Origin: Pseudogracilibacillus sp037071985
GTDB taxonomy: Bacteria; Bacillota; Bacilli; Bacillales; Amphibacillaceae
DNA: 64,000 nucleotides
NCBI RefSeq assembly: GCF_037071985.1
Contig: NZ_JAXHDF010000014.1
Span: forward strand, 1-64,000
Direction of reading: 5' to 3'
The notes under the pieces were generated by a model that did no database searches, had not been told where the DNA came from, and worked only from the letters and a program-made list of their open reading frames with translations. Made by a program: the position numbers and the translations under genes. This document shows, piece after piece, positions 18,458 to 27,626 of this stretch (its first letter is position 1; each line of letters opens with the position of its first letter).

Positions 18458-19667
18458 TTTGATTCAACCTCGATTTTCCCTCTATTCCGGCTATATAAAT
18501 TAGAATACCTATATATGTCATTACTGAAGGTGCGAATAAAACATGACCTGCTACAAAGGAAATGCCTGCACAAAGTCCAATTGTTAGCAATAGTAGTATA
18601 TAAGAAATAGACCGTTTATATGTAAGAATCTGGTTAAGTAAAAAAGGAAGAGGGAGTAATAATAGTATTGTTCCAATTACTCCGTAGCTGAAAAACAAAT
18701 CATAAAAGTCCATTTCAATCATTTTCGGATGTGTTTTATAATCCCCTGCATATCCTAACCCAAAGATTTTTCGAATGAATGAAGCATTGAGATAATTTTC
18801 TTTTGTTTCGTTTAAATAAACATCTCTTGAACTCAATAATTGAGTGATTTTCTCTTCTTGTTTGATTTCCTCTGTTTGTTCAGGTGGATCTACGTAAGTA
18901 AACTTATTCGTCATAACTGGCGAAAAGGGTAAAACAAAAAGCCATAATACGATCACTATCCAAAAAGGTAAATTGCTTTTTAGTTGTTTAGTGTAAAATA
19001 TAGAGATGATATACATCGTAATAATGATTACTCCGCCATAAAATGCTGCCTTTGTTCCTATCATTGGTAATACGGACAAAAGAGCAGTTAATACAAGGAT
19101 CGTTAAAGGAGATTTTTCATAATGATAGTGAATAATCGATAGAGTAAGTAAAATAATAACAATTACACTTAGTTCGTTTGCCGAATGAAACCATCCAGAA
19201 AAGCCTGTTTTTACATATGAATAACTTTTAATATTAGTATTTGTCAGTATGGCTATCCAAAAAGATGCTCCAATAATTATAGAAGCATATCCAGATGCTC
19301 TTAAAAGAACGTCTTTATTAATAAACTTCTTTCTTTTAAGCAGAAGTAGCACGGTGAAAATAATAACGAGAAAATAGGCTGTTTTAATACTAAAATTGAT
19401 TTCACTCGTAAGTAAAAAGGGTTGTTTAATTAAATAATTAATGATAAATGTTAACATTATGCATAAAAAAGGCAGTAGAAAAATAATTGTATAAATAAAT
19501 TTTTTAGAAATTAAGTAGTTAAAAATGTACATAAATAAAAAGAACATGAAGCCTGTTCTTATAAGTGCACCTACTGAAAGTGGAACATGTTCAGTTAGAG
19601 ATGTAAGGATATCTATTATAGGTAGTGCCACAATCAAAGTAAAAATCAATTTCTCTTTTTTCTCCAT
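18450..19667 (-). CDS. O-antigen ligase/polymerase-like membrane protein (Wzy/WaaL family)
   Basis: About 405 residues with roughly ten membrane segments and one large outside loop (about residues 250-310), the architecture of Wzy polymerases and O-antigen ligases. The motif FSGWFHSANELSVIVIILL near residue 165 matches the conserved N-terminal part of the family. It lies in the operon with GT2, pyruvyl transferase and flippase genes, so a polymerase of the glycan repeat is the best reading; a ligase cannot be excluded. The ATG at 19667 has GCGAGG five bases upstream and is preferred to the ATG at 19685. Confidence 0.78.
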   Translation of the reverse strand: MEKKEKLIFTLIVALPIIDILTSLTEHVPLSVGALIRTGFMFFLFMYIFNYLISKKFIYTIIFLLPFLCIMLTFIINYLIKQPFLLTSEINFSIKTAYFLVIIFTVLLLLKRKKFINKDVLLRASGYASIIIGASFWIAILTNTNIKSYSYVKTGFSGWFHSANELSVIVIILLTLSIIHYHYEKSPLTILVLTALLSVLPMIGTKAAFYGGVIIITMYIISIFYTKQLKSNLPFWIVIVLWLFVLPFSPVMTNKFTYVDPPEQTEEIKQEEKITQLLSSRDVYLNETKENYLNASFIRKIFGLGYAGDYKTHPKMIEMDFYDLFFSYGVIGTILLLLPLPFLLNQILTYKRSISYILLLLTIGLCAGISFVAGHVLFAPSVMTYIGILIYIAGIEGKSRLNQNE

Positions 19668-19813
19668 ATCATCCTCGCCTGTCATTTAAAACTGTAAAAA
19701 ATAGTATCGTCCATTTAAAGTTGATTTATTCAATGAGTAAGAGCTAAATTATAATCTCTCTCTTAATTGGTTATATTGATGAACAATATAAATTCCGATT
19801 GGGAGAGAAGAAT

Positions 19814-20947
19814 ATGAGAATTTTGTATTTAAATGCTGGAAACGAAACAGGAGGGGGGATGTTTCATATTTTGCATATGTTAACAAAATTTAAAGAAGAC
19901 TCCACGGTTGATTGTGTATTAGGTGTGATGGAAAAGAAAGAACTTTATAAGAGGGCAATAGCTGGAAATATTTCTACTATCCATTTTGACCATACATCAA
20001 AATGGAGTATCCCTTTACTGCAAAAAATGATTCGTTTTATTAAAATAAATAAAATTACTCATGTTCACACACATGGTCCACGAGCGAATGTTTATATGAA
20101 TATGATTAAGAAAAAAGTAAATATACCTTGGATTGTTACCGTCCATAGTGATCCTTTTATCGATTTTCAAGATCAGGGTATATACGGAAAACTATTAACT
20201 AAAGTACATATTCAAGCCATTAAAAATGCGGATAAAGTTATTTCTGTCAGTAACGCGATCATTTCAGATCTTTTAAATGCTGGAATCAATGAAGAAAAAA
20301 TTGCTATCATTCATAATGGTATTGAATTTATGGAAGAAATAAGTACGGAGATCATGCCGGAGATTCCCGCAAATATACGTGCTGAATTAGGGTTTTCAGA
20401 GGAAGACTTTTTGTTTATTAAAGTAGCCCGTTTAGAAAGTGTAAAAGGACATAGTTTAGCTTTAAGAGCTTTTGCTCAATTATTAGATCAGATGAAGGGA
20501 AGGTTTCATCTCTTATTAATTGGAGATGGAACGATGAGGGAATCACTTGAGCAATTTGCTAAAGACTTAAACATTCAAAAAAATGTTCATTTTCTTGGGG
20601 AAAAGCAAGACATTGATCGCTATTATGAAGCTGCTGATGTTACATTACTTACATCGATTAGTGAAAGTTTTCCTTATGTATTGTTGGAATCGGCTCGTGC
20701 AAAAACTCCGATTATTTCTACCAATGTAGGAGATGTAGAAAAGTTACTATACAAAGATGAATTAGGTTGGAAAGTCGCTACTTGTGATGTAGATGGATTG
20801 GTGGAAGCAATGAAGGAAGCTGTTTATTTGCATTCAGAAGGACTTAAGATGATGGGAAAAAGATTGTATTCTTATGCATCTCATAATTTTTCATTAGATA
20901 AATGTGCCAATGAGGTTTATAATGTTTATAAAGCATGTAACAAGTAA
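19814..20947 (+). CDS. Glycosyltransferase family 4
   Basis: About 377 residues with the two Rossmann domains of a GT-B enzyme. The start ILYLNAGNETGGGMFHI has the glycine-rich N-terminal loop. In the C-terminal domain, FIKVARLESVKGHSLALRAF (about 200) and TLLTSISESFPYVLLESARA (about 280, the E-x7-E type retaining motif) bind the sugar nucleotide. The ATG at 19814 follows GGGAGAG; the upstream in-frame TTG at 19799 would place this binding site inside the gene. Divergent from the glycan operon and so probably co-regulated with it. Resembles TuaC-like transferases, but the polymer is not defined. Confidence 0.86.
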   Translation: MRILYLNAGNETGGGMFHILHMLTKFKEDSTVDCVLGVMEKKELYKRAIAGNISTIHFDHTSKWSIPLLQKMIRFIKINKITHVHTHGPRANVYMNMIKKKVNIPWIVTVHSDPFIDFQDQGIYGKLLTKVHIQAIKNADKVISVSNAIISDLLNAGINEEKIAIIHNGIEFMEEISTEIMPEIPANIRAELGFSEEDFLFIKVARLESVKGHSLALRAFAQLLDQMKGRFHLLLIGDGTMRESLEQFAKDLNIQKNVHFLGEKQDIDRYYEAADVTLLTSISESFPYVLLESARAKTPIISTNVGDVEKLLYKDELGWKVATCDVDGLVEAMKEAVYLHSEGLKMMGKRLYSYASHNFSLDKCANEVYNVYKACNK

Positions 20948-21077
20948 GTGCTAATTTTTAGAATTACATCGAGAATGTTTATTCCTGTTAAGGAGAACGA
21001 ATATTCATTATAAATCAATGCATATTTTCAGAACTTTTTTAGAAACTAAGTTTGAGGGATAAAATTAGAGGTGCCTT

Positions 21078-22127
21078 ATGCTAAAATTAATATATTTATC
21101 AATCTTTTGTATGGTTTGTTCGTTTCTTATTACGCCTTTGATTATAAAATTATCTAAAAAATTTAATGCCGTAGACAAGCCAAATCAACGAAAAGTTCAT
21201 GTTGGAGCTATGCCTACATTAGGTGGATTAGCTATCTTTTTTAGCTTCATTGTCGGGTTATTATTGATTCAACCTCAAAGTCCATACCATCTAGCAATTG
21301 TAATTGGTGCTTCAATCATTATTTTACTTGGCTTTTTCGATGATCTGTATCAATTAACTGCAAAGGCAAAATTTATTTTTCAAATTGCAGCAGCTTGTAT
21401 TGTTGTCTTTTATGGTGGCTTGCAGGTGGAATTTATAAATTTGCCGTTCGGAGGGCAGATTGAATTTGGTTGGTTTAGTGCGGTTGTGACAATTTTTTGG
21501 ATCGTTGGGATCACAAATGCGATTAACTTGATTGATGGACTAGATGGGCTTGCTGCAGGTGTTTCAGCAATTGCTTTGTTCACGATTTCAATCATGGCCA
21601 TCCTCATGGGGAATGTGTATGTATTAAGCATTGCGATTATTTTATTTTGGAGTATTCTTGGGTTTTTACCATTTAATTTTTCACCTGCAAAAATATTTAT
21701 GGGTGATACAGGGGCACTTTTTTTAGGATTTATGATTTCAATATTGTCGCTGCTCGGCTTTAAAAATATTACATTTATTTCTTTCATTATTCCTATCTTT
21801 ATTCTTGCCGTTCCTATTTTTGATACAGTGGTAGCTATTGTTCGGCGGCTTGTTCAAGGAAGATCCATTTCAAGTCCCGATAGTTCTCACTTACATCATC
21901 GGCTTGTAAAATTAGGGATGACTCATAAACAAACGGTTTGGTTTATGTATTTATTGAGTGGAATGTTTGGATTTGCCGCAATACTATTATCCATGTCTAC
22001 AATCTGGGGAACAGTCTTAATTGGTGCAATTTCACTTATAGTAATTCAAGTATTGATTGAAGTGTTGGAATTAATCGATAGTAAATTTAAGCCGTTGACT
22101 AACTTCGTTAAAAGGGTAAGAGGGTAG
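21078..22127 (+). CDS. tagO: Undecaprenyl-phosphate GlcNAc-1-phosphate transferase TagO
   Basis: A 349-residue polyprenyl-phosphate sugar-1-phosphate transferase with about 10 membrane segments. Hallmarks are DKPNQRKVHVGAMPTLGGL (residues about 33-50), FFDDLYQL (about 90), NAINLIDGLDGLAAG (about 148), MGDTGALFLGF (about 210) and the HLHHRLVKLG loop (about 270). It makes undecaprenyl-PP-GlcNAc from UDP-GlcNAc, the first step of teichoic acid synthesis and often of other surface polymers. GAGGTG precedes the ATG. Clustering with tagA and an LCP ligase supports the TagO call over other WecA homologues. Confidence 0.93.
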   Translation: MLKLIYLSIFCMVCSFLITPLIIKLSKKFNAVDKPNQRKVHVGAMPTLGGLAIFFSFIVGLLLIQPQSPYHLAIVIGASIIILLGFFDDLYQLTAKAKFIFQIAAACIVVFYGGLQVEFINLPFGGQIEFGWFSAVVTIFWIVGITNAINLIDGLDGLAAGVSAIALFTISIMAILMGNVYVLSIAIILFWSILGFLPFNFSPAKIFMGDTGALFLGFMISILSLLGFKNITFISFIIPIFILAVPIFDTVVAIVRRLVQGRSISSPDSSHLHHRLVKLGMTHKQTVWFMYLLSGMFGFAAILLSMSTIWGTVLIGAISLIVIQVLIEVLELIDSKFKPLTNFVKRVRG

Positions 22128-22140
22128 AACTGCGGCGACA

Positions 22141-22181
22141 AAAAAAGTAACTGCATCAAGAATAGGTGCAGTTACTTTTTT
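22141..22181. terminator. Bidirectional terminator between tagO and the LCP gene
   Basis: A 15-bp perfect stem: AAAAAAGTAACTGCA (22141-22155) and its complement (22167-22181), with A- and T-runs on the two sides, between convergent genes. Confidence 0.9.
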
Positions 22182-22185
22182 TAAT

Positions 22186-23238
22186 TTAATATGTTGACTG
22201 TGCTTCTTCACTACTGCTGCTAGTTTCATCATCTTCTTCAGCAAAGTCATAACCGTAGTCTGTTATGGGTAGTTCTAAATGATCTTCTAATGTGTTAATT
22301 GTTTGAGCAAGTGAACGATCATCCAATTGCCAGTAGTAAATAGATCCCGGTTTATAGTCTTCGCCTTCGATATTAAGTGCTTCTATATCCAAATCTGTGC
22401 CATTTGTTAAGTATCCAAAGAAACTTTTCATTTCAGAAAATGTCATATTTGTTTTCAAATTTGCGCCTATTGCTTCAATTACATCATCATATTTTAAAAT
22501 AGATTTTACGGATAATGTACGTTCAGCTAAAGCTTTCATAATTTCCTGTTGTCGTTTTCCTCGTTCTACATCACTATCTTTCTTTCTTGTACGTGCAAGA
22601 GCTAATGCTTCTTCTCCGTCCAACTTTTGAACTCCAGGGTATAAATGAATCGCGTTTGCCTTATCCTTAGAATCCTGTTCACTAAATTCATACGGAACAT
22701 CCATTGTAATGCCATCAACTGCGTCAACTACATCCATGAATGCTTCAAAGTTTACTCGGACGTAATAATCGATGGGAATATTGAGCAAATTTTCTACTGT
22801 TTCAATCGTTGATCGGGGACCTCCATAAGCATGAGCATGGTTGATCTTTGTTTCATAACCTACTTCTGGAACATACACGTATGAATCTCTTGGAATACTG
22901 ACTAATTTGATGCTTTTATCATCCTTATTTAATGTAGCTACCATAAGAGCATCGGTTCTTGCGGCATCATCAGAGCCGCGTTTTTCACTTGAATCAATCC
23001 CCATTAATAAAATAGATACATTATCGAATTTAGGATCCACATATTCTTCTCGTAAATCTGATTTATCCCGATTAATATCGTCATGTGAATCTGAAATAGC
23101 ACTATCAGCTTTTGAGTATAAATGCATGAAATATGATCCTACAGCTATAATAACAATTAAAAATGGAATTAATATTTTGAATCTTCTTTTGAGAGTGCGC
23201 TTTTTCTTTTGAGCGATTCTCGAATTACTTTTAGTCAT
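22186..23238 (-). CDS. LytR-CpsA-Psr family polymer ligase (TagTUV-like)
   Basis: A 350-residue membrane-anchored LCP protein. A basic N-terminus and one membrane segment (about 22-42) are followed by the extracellular LCP domain: VSILLMGIDSSEKRGSDDAA (residues about 73-92), ARTDALMVATLN, SIPRDSYVYVPEVG and the EEALALARTRKKDSDVERGK region (about 208). The conserved Asp and Arg residues that bind the pyrophosphate of the lipid-linked polymer are present. LCP enzymes transfer teichoic acid or capsule from the lipid carrier to peptidoglycan. The C-terminal tail is Glu/Ser-rich. Divergent from tagA and convergent with tagO. Confidence 0.92.
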   Translation of the reverse strand: MTKSNSRIAQKKKRTLKRRFKILIPFLIVIIAVGSYFMHLYSKADSAISDSHDDINRDKSDLREEYVDPKFDNVSILLMGIDSSEKRGSDDAARTDALMVATLNKDDKSIKLVSIPRDSYVYVPEVGYETKINHAHAYGGPRSTIETVENLLNIPIDYYVRVNFEAFMDVVDAVDGITMDVPYEFSEQDSKDKANAIHLYPGVQKLDGEEALALARTRKKDSDVERGKRQQEIMKALAERTLSVKSILKYDDVIEAIGANLKTNMTFSEMKSFFGYLTNGTDLDIEALNIEGEDYKPGSIYYWQLDDRSLAQTINTLEDHLELPITDYGYDFAEEDDETSSSSEEAQSTY

Positions 23239-23480
23239 ATTAGATCTCCTTCTTCCTTTTAAAAAGGATAGTTAGACATTATATTAATATTATAAAAAGC
23301 GGTAATGTGTTTTATTACAATTAGAAAAAAATGTTGTTCAATGATAATATTTATTATAATGACGAATAAACTCAATCTCTACATATTTTACTATTTTTTT
23401 GTCAATTCGTAAATAAAAATAGGTGAAAAGACAAAGATTGTTCGGTAGATGTTTGTATATTGAAGGGTAGGAATAAACTG

Positions 23481-24212
23481 GTGGCAAATAATGAGCGAGT
23501 ACAAATAATGGATATTCCATTTGTAAATAATACGAAAGATTTATTCATAGAAAAAGAAATTAAAGAACATGTACAATTACAAAAGAAATGCTTTATTGTT
23601 ACAGCAAATCCTGAAATTGTTATGGAAACAAGACGGAATAAAACATATAAAGCGATCGTACAATCTGCTGATTATGTTGTGCCTGATGGAGTGGGTATCA
23701 TCCTTGCCGCTAAACATCGAAAAAACCCTTTAAAAGAACGGATAGCTGGATTTGACTTAATGAAGGATATGTTAGATCTCGCAAATGAGTCTGGTGCAAA
23801 ATGTTTTTTTCTAGGTGCTTCTGAAGAGGTAAATGAGGAGGCAGTAAAAAATATTTGTACAGATTTTCCCAAACTAAAAGTAGCGGGTAGATATCACGGC
23901 TACTTTGACATCAATGATCCGGCGATTACTGAGCTCGTGCTCAAATCGGAACCTGATTTTATATTTGTTGCTTTAGGATTTCCGAAGCAAGAAGAATGGA
24001 TCCATAAAAATTATCATCTGTTTTCAAAAGGAATTTTTATGGGAGTAGGTGGCAGTCTGGACGTGTTTGCAGGAAAAGTAAAGCGTGCTCCTGATTTTTG
24101 GATTAAATTAAATTTAGAGTGGTTGTACCGAATAATAAAACAGCCAGTTCGTTGGAAGCGAGTGCTACCTATTTTTAAATTTATGTGGCTTGTTTATACA
24201 AAAAGGACTTAG
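23481..24212 (+). CDS. tagA: N-acetylmannosaminyltransferase TagA (WecG/TagA/CpsF family)
   Basis: About 243 residues. The enzyme adds ManNAc to undecaprenyl-PP-GlcNAc, completing the linkage disaccharide of wall teichoic acid. Family motifs are VTANPEIVMETRRN (about 35), ADYVVPDGVGIILAAK (about 60), ERIAGFDLMKDML (about 85) and FVALGFPKQEEWI with GVGGSLDVFAGKVKRAP (about 165-195). Thr and Asp residues of the pocket are present. The GTG at 23481 has AGGA eight bases upstream; the in-frame TTG at 23460 has no good site. No terminator is seen after the gene: the tandem array begins 63 bases downstream. Confidence 0.92.
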   Translation: MANNERVQIMDIPFVNNTKDLFIEKEIKEHVQLQKKCFIVTANPEIVMETRRNKTYKAIVQSADYVVPDGVGIILAAKHRKNPLKERIAGFDLMKDMLDLANESGAKCFFLGASEEVNEEAVKNICTDFPKLKVAGRYHGYFDINDPAITELVLKSEPDFIFVALGFPKQEEWIHKNYHLFSKGIFMGVGGSLDVFAGKVKRAPDFWIKLNLEWLYRIIKQPVRWKRVLPIFKFMWLVYTKRT

Positions 24213-24275
24213 AACACGTTTGTAGTTTTTAATATTATTAAAGTAAAGAAGCTGGGATATAAAAAGTAACTGATT

Positions 24276-24718
24276 GCGCGACTTTCGTCTTGACTCGCGC
24301 AACTTTTATGCCAATTGCGCGACATTCACCTTAACATGCGCAACTTTTAGGCCGATTGTGCGACATTGACCTTAATTTGCTCAACTTTTACGCTAATTGC
24401 GCAACATTCACCTTAACATGAGCAACTTTTAGGCCGATTGCGCAACATTCACCTTAACATGCGCAACTTTTAGGCCGATTGCGCGACATTGATCTTAACA
24501 TGCGCAACTTTTAGGCCGATTGCGCGACATTGATCTTAACATGCGCAACTTTTACGTCGATTGCGCGACATTCACCTTAACATGCGCAACTTTTAGGCCG
24601 ATTGCGCGACATTGATCTTAACATGCTCAACTTTTAGGTCGATTGCGCGACATTCACCTTAATTTGCGCAACTTTTACGCCGATTGTGCAACATTCACCT
24701 TAACTTGTGCGACTTTTA
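24276..24718 (+). repeat. Tandem array of 11 units of 41 bp
   Basis: Unit starts fall exactly every 41 bases at 24276, 24317, 24358, 24399, 24440, 24481, 24522, 24563, 24604, 24645 and 24686 (last truncated). Each unit is two half-units of 21 and 20 bases, each opening with a GCGCAAC or GCGCGAC core: GCGCGACATTCACCTTAACA then GCGCAACTTTTAGGCCGATT. Variation is mainly single substitutions (GCTC, GTGC, ACGCC for AGGCC). The array fills the gap between tagA and the minus-strand gene, ending two bases before the stop of that gene. A 41-base period cannot keep a reading frame, so it is not coding. A related array is at 56088. Confidence 0.97.
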
Positions 24719-24720
24719 AT

Positions 24721-25569
24721 TTAAAGTTCCAGTTTCCTTTTTTGTTCAGGGTCAAATATTCCTAATTCACGAAATAGTTTCTCATTATCTACTCTCCAAG
24801 GATCTATAGGTGAAAGTCGAACTATAGAAATTTTTCCTACAAAACTTTCTAAATGATTATCTTTACTTACCCAATCCAACTTTATTTCAAATTCATGGAA
24901 AAATGGGAGTTCACTAACGACGTTTATGTCAGTTAATCTAATATTTTTTATTTCCTCATTAACTTTACTCCAATCCATTTGTTTAGTTGAAATATTTTTC
25001 ATTATGTCTGCATCTTGCTGTTTAATTCCAGTGACAAACGCTTTCACAATATCTACTGGCTTACCAAGATTAATAAAATCTTCAAGTTTACCGGCAGCTT
25101 TATAAATCATTAATTTGTGTGACAAATCCATTTTACCTGTCAAATGAGTCGTACTTCCATAAAAGTGAACACAGAAATGCCCCGGGAAATTATTGTTTAA
25201 GGCTCCTGCACCGTGTGGCATACCATGCATAGATGCTGCAATCCAACGGGCATTTGAGATGACTATAATGGCCTTTCTTTTCCAATCCCATTTTCCGTTA
25301 TATATTTCTTTCATGATTTTTGTATCATTGTCGGTAATTGGTTGGACATCAGCATGTCTGCTTCCCGCTCTTCGCTGAACTTTGAATTTCTTTCCTGTTT
25401 CCACATCCATAATTGTGAAAAAACTCCTATTTGGGATTAATTCATTTACTGTTTCCCATGGTAACATTTCGATGGAATAGCCAAATTCCTCTATACTCTT
25501 TGAATTTGGAAAGGATGTAATGACAACAGTTAACAATATCCCTTGAATGAATTGATGCATTTTTCTCAC
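24721..25569 (-). CDS. Conserved protein of unknown function with His-rich/Cys motif, possibly exported
   Basis: A 282-residue protein with a hydrophobic N-terminus (about residues 8-22) that could be a signal or membrane anchor. The central part has FFTIMDVETGKKFKVQRRAG (about 50-69), HADVQPIT, and a striking cluster SMHGMPHGAGALNNN then GHFCVHFYGSTTH (about 118-147) with five His and one Cys. This order (His-Gly, then Gly-His-x-Cys-x-His) recalls L,D-transpeptidase active sites, but the spacing differs and I do not claim that family. The C-terminal 100 residues form a mixed alpha/beta segment. Codon use is ordinary. The ribosome binding site is weak (GTGAGA). Function unknown. Confidence 0.6.
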   Translation of the reverse strand: MRKMHQFIQGILLTVVITSFPNSKSIEEFGYSIEMLPWETVNELIPNRSFFTIMDVETGKKFKVQRRAGSRHADVQPITDNDTKIMKEIYNGKWDWKRKAIIVISNARWIAASMHGMPHGAGALNNNFPGHFCVHFYGSTTHLTGKMDLSHKLMIYKAAGKLEDFINLGKPVDIVKAFVTGIKQQDADIMKNISTKQMDWSKVNEEIKNIRLTDINVVSELPFFHEFEIKLDWVSKDNHLESFVGKISIVRLSPIDPWRVDNEKLFRELGIFDPEQKRKLEL

Positions 25570-25589
25570 ACTCGATTAAAGTTTTTTTA

Positions 25590-26031
25590 TTACAAAGAGA
25601 TGCTGAATTGGCACATAAAAATAGACATTTCAATAATTTTGTCATTCTAGTAGCCGCCAACGGGTCGAAATTATTTCGTTTTAAATCCAGCTGTTTTATT
25701 ACTTTTTATCAATTTCCTCTTACAAAATGTTGTGTTTATTATAAAAGTGGTTAAATGTATGATTGCCTAGTTCATGACCTTCATTATCCTTCCGCTTAAC
25801 AAAATCATGATACTTTAATACATGGGCACCCATTAAAAAAGGTTGCCTTTGAATCATGTTTTTAAAACGTTTAAAATTTGTGGTTTAAAGACCAGATGGT
25901 GTCCATCATCAAAGGTAAATGCGAAATTTTTTTTGTTAATGTTAACTTTCCAAAAAGATTTACCAGTCTTTTCATATTCTTCTCTATTTTTAATAGAACC
26001 CAATGATTGTTGGTGGATAACAAATGAAAAG
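25590..26031 (-). pseudogene. Decayed polysaccharide deacetylase (NodB domain) remnant
   Basis: Reading the minus strand in pieces gives FWKVNINKKNFAFTFDDG (NodB motif 1) followed by PQILNVLKT and a stop. Another frame then gives GAHVLKYHDFVKRKDNEG and GHELGNHTFNH (motif 2). Further pieces give SNKTAGFKTK, a stop, FRPVGGY (motif 3 region), a stop, and NDKIIEMSI. At least two frameshifts and several stops break the order, but the order of motifs is intact over about 440 bases. A functional homologue would deacetylate peptidoglycan or chitin-like substrates. This copy cannot make a full domain. Confidence 0.8.
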
Positions 26032-26139
26032 TATTAAAAAAACAAAAATTATCCTACGCATTATTTATCTACTTTTAAGTTGGCATGATTCAGGAAAAAA
26101 GATAAGTGCAAACATCAACACTTATCATGAGGAAGGTAA

Positions 26140-26721
26140 TTATTTTGTATATTCTTTTTCTGTTCCGTCTTCAAACCGTACTTTTAACTTCAAACTTTTA
26201 TAATCAGGATTTAAATCGAATTCTTTAGTCACTTCTTCAATTATTTTATTAGTATCTGTATTTTGATCAAAAGTTAACTTTTCTAGTTTATCCTTTAGTT
26301 TATCGTATGCTTCTTTCCCTTCTATTTCCTCGTTAATATTTTCGTCTTTAAATTCTGCCTCTAAATAATCATCTTCTTCTTTTTCAAATTCAGCTTTATA
26401 TTCTTTGTCGTTTTCGTATATGACTTTTAATTTAAATTTATGAAAGGTAAATGGAACGGTTTCATTATCTAATTTAAATTTTTCTTCGTCATATTCGTCT
26501 TTAGTTTCGTTGTTATTAGTATTGGAATCACTTGTTTCCTTACGATCGTCTTTCGTTTTATCCTCAACTGTATTTTTGACATTTTCTGCTTTGTTTTCAG
26601 CTGCATTTTTGACATTCTCCGTTTTATCTTCAGCCTTATCAGCTTTCTCCTTTGCTGTATTACACCCTTGCAGGATGGATACAGACATAACAATTAGTAA
26701 AATGAATCTTACGTATTTCAT
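26140..26721 (-). CDS. YusW-like lipoprotein
   Basis: A 193-residue lipoprotein: basic start, hydrophobic core and a lipobox ending LQGC (Cys about residue 20). Residues 22-75 are Lys/Glu/Asn-rich helical repeats (KAEDKTENVKNAAENKAENV), probably a flexible linker. The C-terminal 110 residues have two matching strands-and-helix halves (FKLKVIYENDKEYKAEFEKE, and LKLKVRFEDGTEKEYTK at the end), the pattern of YusW-family proteins. Function of the family is not known. AGGAGGAG precedes the ATG. It is monocistronic, next to the decayed deacetylase. Confidence 0.72.
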   Translation of the reverse strand: MKYVRFILLIVMSVSILQGCNTAKEKADKAEDKTENVKNAAENKAENVKNTVEDKTKDDRKETSDSNTNNNETKDEYDEEKFKLDNETVPFTFHKFKLKVIYENDKEYKAEFEKEEDDYLEAEFKDENINEEIEGKEAYDKLKDKLEKLTFDQNTDTNKIIEEVTKEFDLNPDYKSLKLKVRFEDGTEKEYTK

Positions 26722-27018
26722 AATGCTCCTCCTCTTTCTGATCGATATAAACCGTAGCGAAAGTATTTTAAAAGTTTTCTCATGGTCCTATTTTCTATAA
26801 AAGAAGTAAAATTATTCGTTTTTACAATTTATTTTTATTAATGACAAAAAATAGGGATGGATTAGTACTGCCTTTTTGATTCAGAAGTTACAAAGCGTAT
26901 GGATCATGGTAACGGGAAAAGCGGAACCTTCAAACAAGGATCGACGATTTTATTTGATATTTATCACACCTTTTCTTTCTGACTAACGATTGTAGGGTTG
27001 AAAGCGAGGTGATGAGGA
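26722..27018. other. Intergenic region between divergent genes
   Basis: About 297 bases, AT-rich, holding the promoters of the lipoprotein (minus) and DUF1659 gene (plus). No gene or repeat is supported. Confidence 0.4.
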
Positions 27019-27243
27019 ATGGCAGTAAGCAGGATTATTCGTTCCCAATTGCGTCTTGCCTTAGATAATGGAGTTCATCCAACATCAGGCAATGTCATTA
27101 TTAAAGTAAAATCGTTTAACAACGTGAAGACGGACGCAACAGCAGATCAATTGTACGATGTAGCCCATGCATTGGCAGAGTTACAGACATTGCCACTTTA
27201 TGGAGTTGAGCGTTCAGACAGCTCAGAAATCTCCCAGTTTTAA
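27019..27243 (+). CDS. DUF1659 family protein
   Basis: A 74-residue small protein (MAVSRIIRSQLRLALDNG ... KVKSFNNVKTDATADQLYDVAHALAELQTLPL) that matches the DUF1659 family of Bacillaceae. No signal or membrane segment. GAGGTGATGAGGA precedes the ATG. It is followed at 39 bases by a DUF2922 gene; this pairing recurs in bacilli, so the two products may act together. Function unknown. Confidence 0.82.
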   Translation: MAVSRIIRSQLRLALDNGVHPTSGNVIIKVKSFNNVKTDATADQLYDVAHALAELQTLPLYGVERSDSSEISQF

Positions 27244-27282
27244 GGCAGAGGTGAAATCAATTAAACAGGAAGGAGGATAAAG

Positions 27283-27507
27283 ATGAAGAGATTAGAACTT
27301 ATTTTTGAAAACGAGGAAGGAAAGTCAGTTACGTATACACTTGACAGTCCGGTTGATCCAGCTGACCCTGAAGCGGTAAATGCAGCTATGGATGAAGTGA
27401 TTTCACAAAATTGCTTCGGCTCAACTGGAGGAGATCTTGTTGCGAAAAAGGGAGCTAGAATTGTTGAGCGTAAGGTAACAGATATTGATATTGGAATTGA
27501 GGGATAA
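27283..27507 (+). CDS. DUF2922 family protein
   Basis: A 74-residue protein (RLELIFENEEGKSVTYTLD, then PVDPADPEAVNAAMDEVIS and ARIVERKVTDIDIGI at the end) that matches DUF2922. It is probably a compact alpha/beta fold with no export signal. AGGAGG is well placed before the ATG. Same transcript as the DUF1659 gene and ahead of a strong terminator. Function unknown. Confidence 0.82.
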   Translation: MKRLELIFENEEGKSVTYTLDSPVDPADPEAVNAAMDEVISQNCFGSTGGDLVAKKGARIVERKVTDIDIGIEG

Positions 27508-27566
27508 GCAGACATTAGAAAAGTATATCTTCTAATGGGGAGCTAGGAAACTCAATATGTTTGAAT

Positions 27567-27604
27567 AAAACAGACCAGGGTCACGATCACTCTGGTCTGT
27601 TTTT
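27567..27604 (+). terminator. Terminator after the DUF1659-DUF2922 pair
   Basis: A 12-bp stem, AAAACAGACCAG (27567-27578) with its complement (27592-27603), 13-base loop, ending in a T-run. Confidence 0.88.
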
Positions 27605-27626
27605 AATAAAGTGAGGAGGAACTAAT

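Noticed and set aside
24272..24720. CRISPR array
   Set aside because: Repeats are contiguous with a 41-base period and no unique spacers, and no cas gene is present in the window.
25843..26037. Plus-strand 64-codon frame
   Set aside because: It lies opposite the decayed deacetylase, whose minus-strand NodB motifs explain the sequence better; no RBS.
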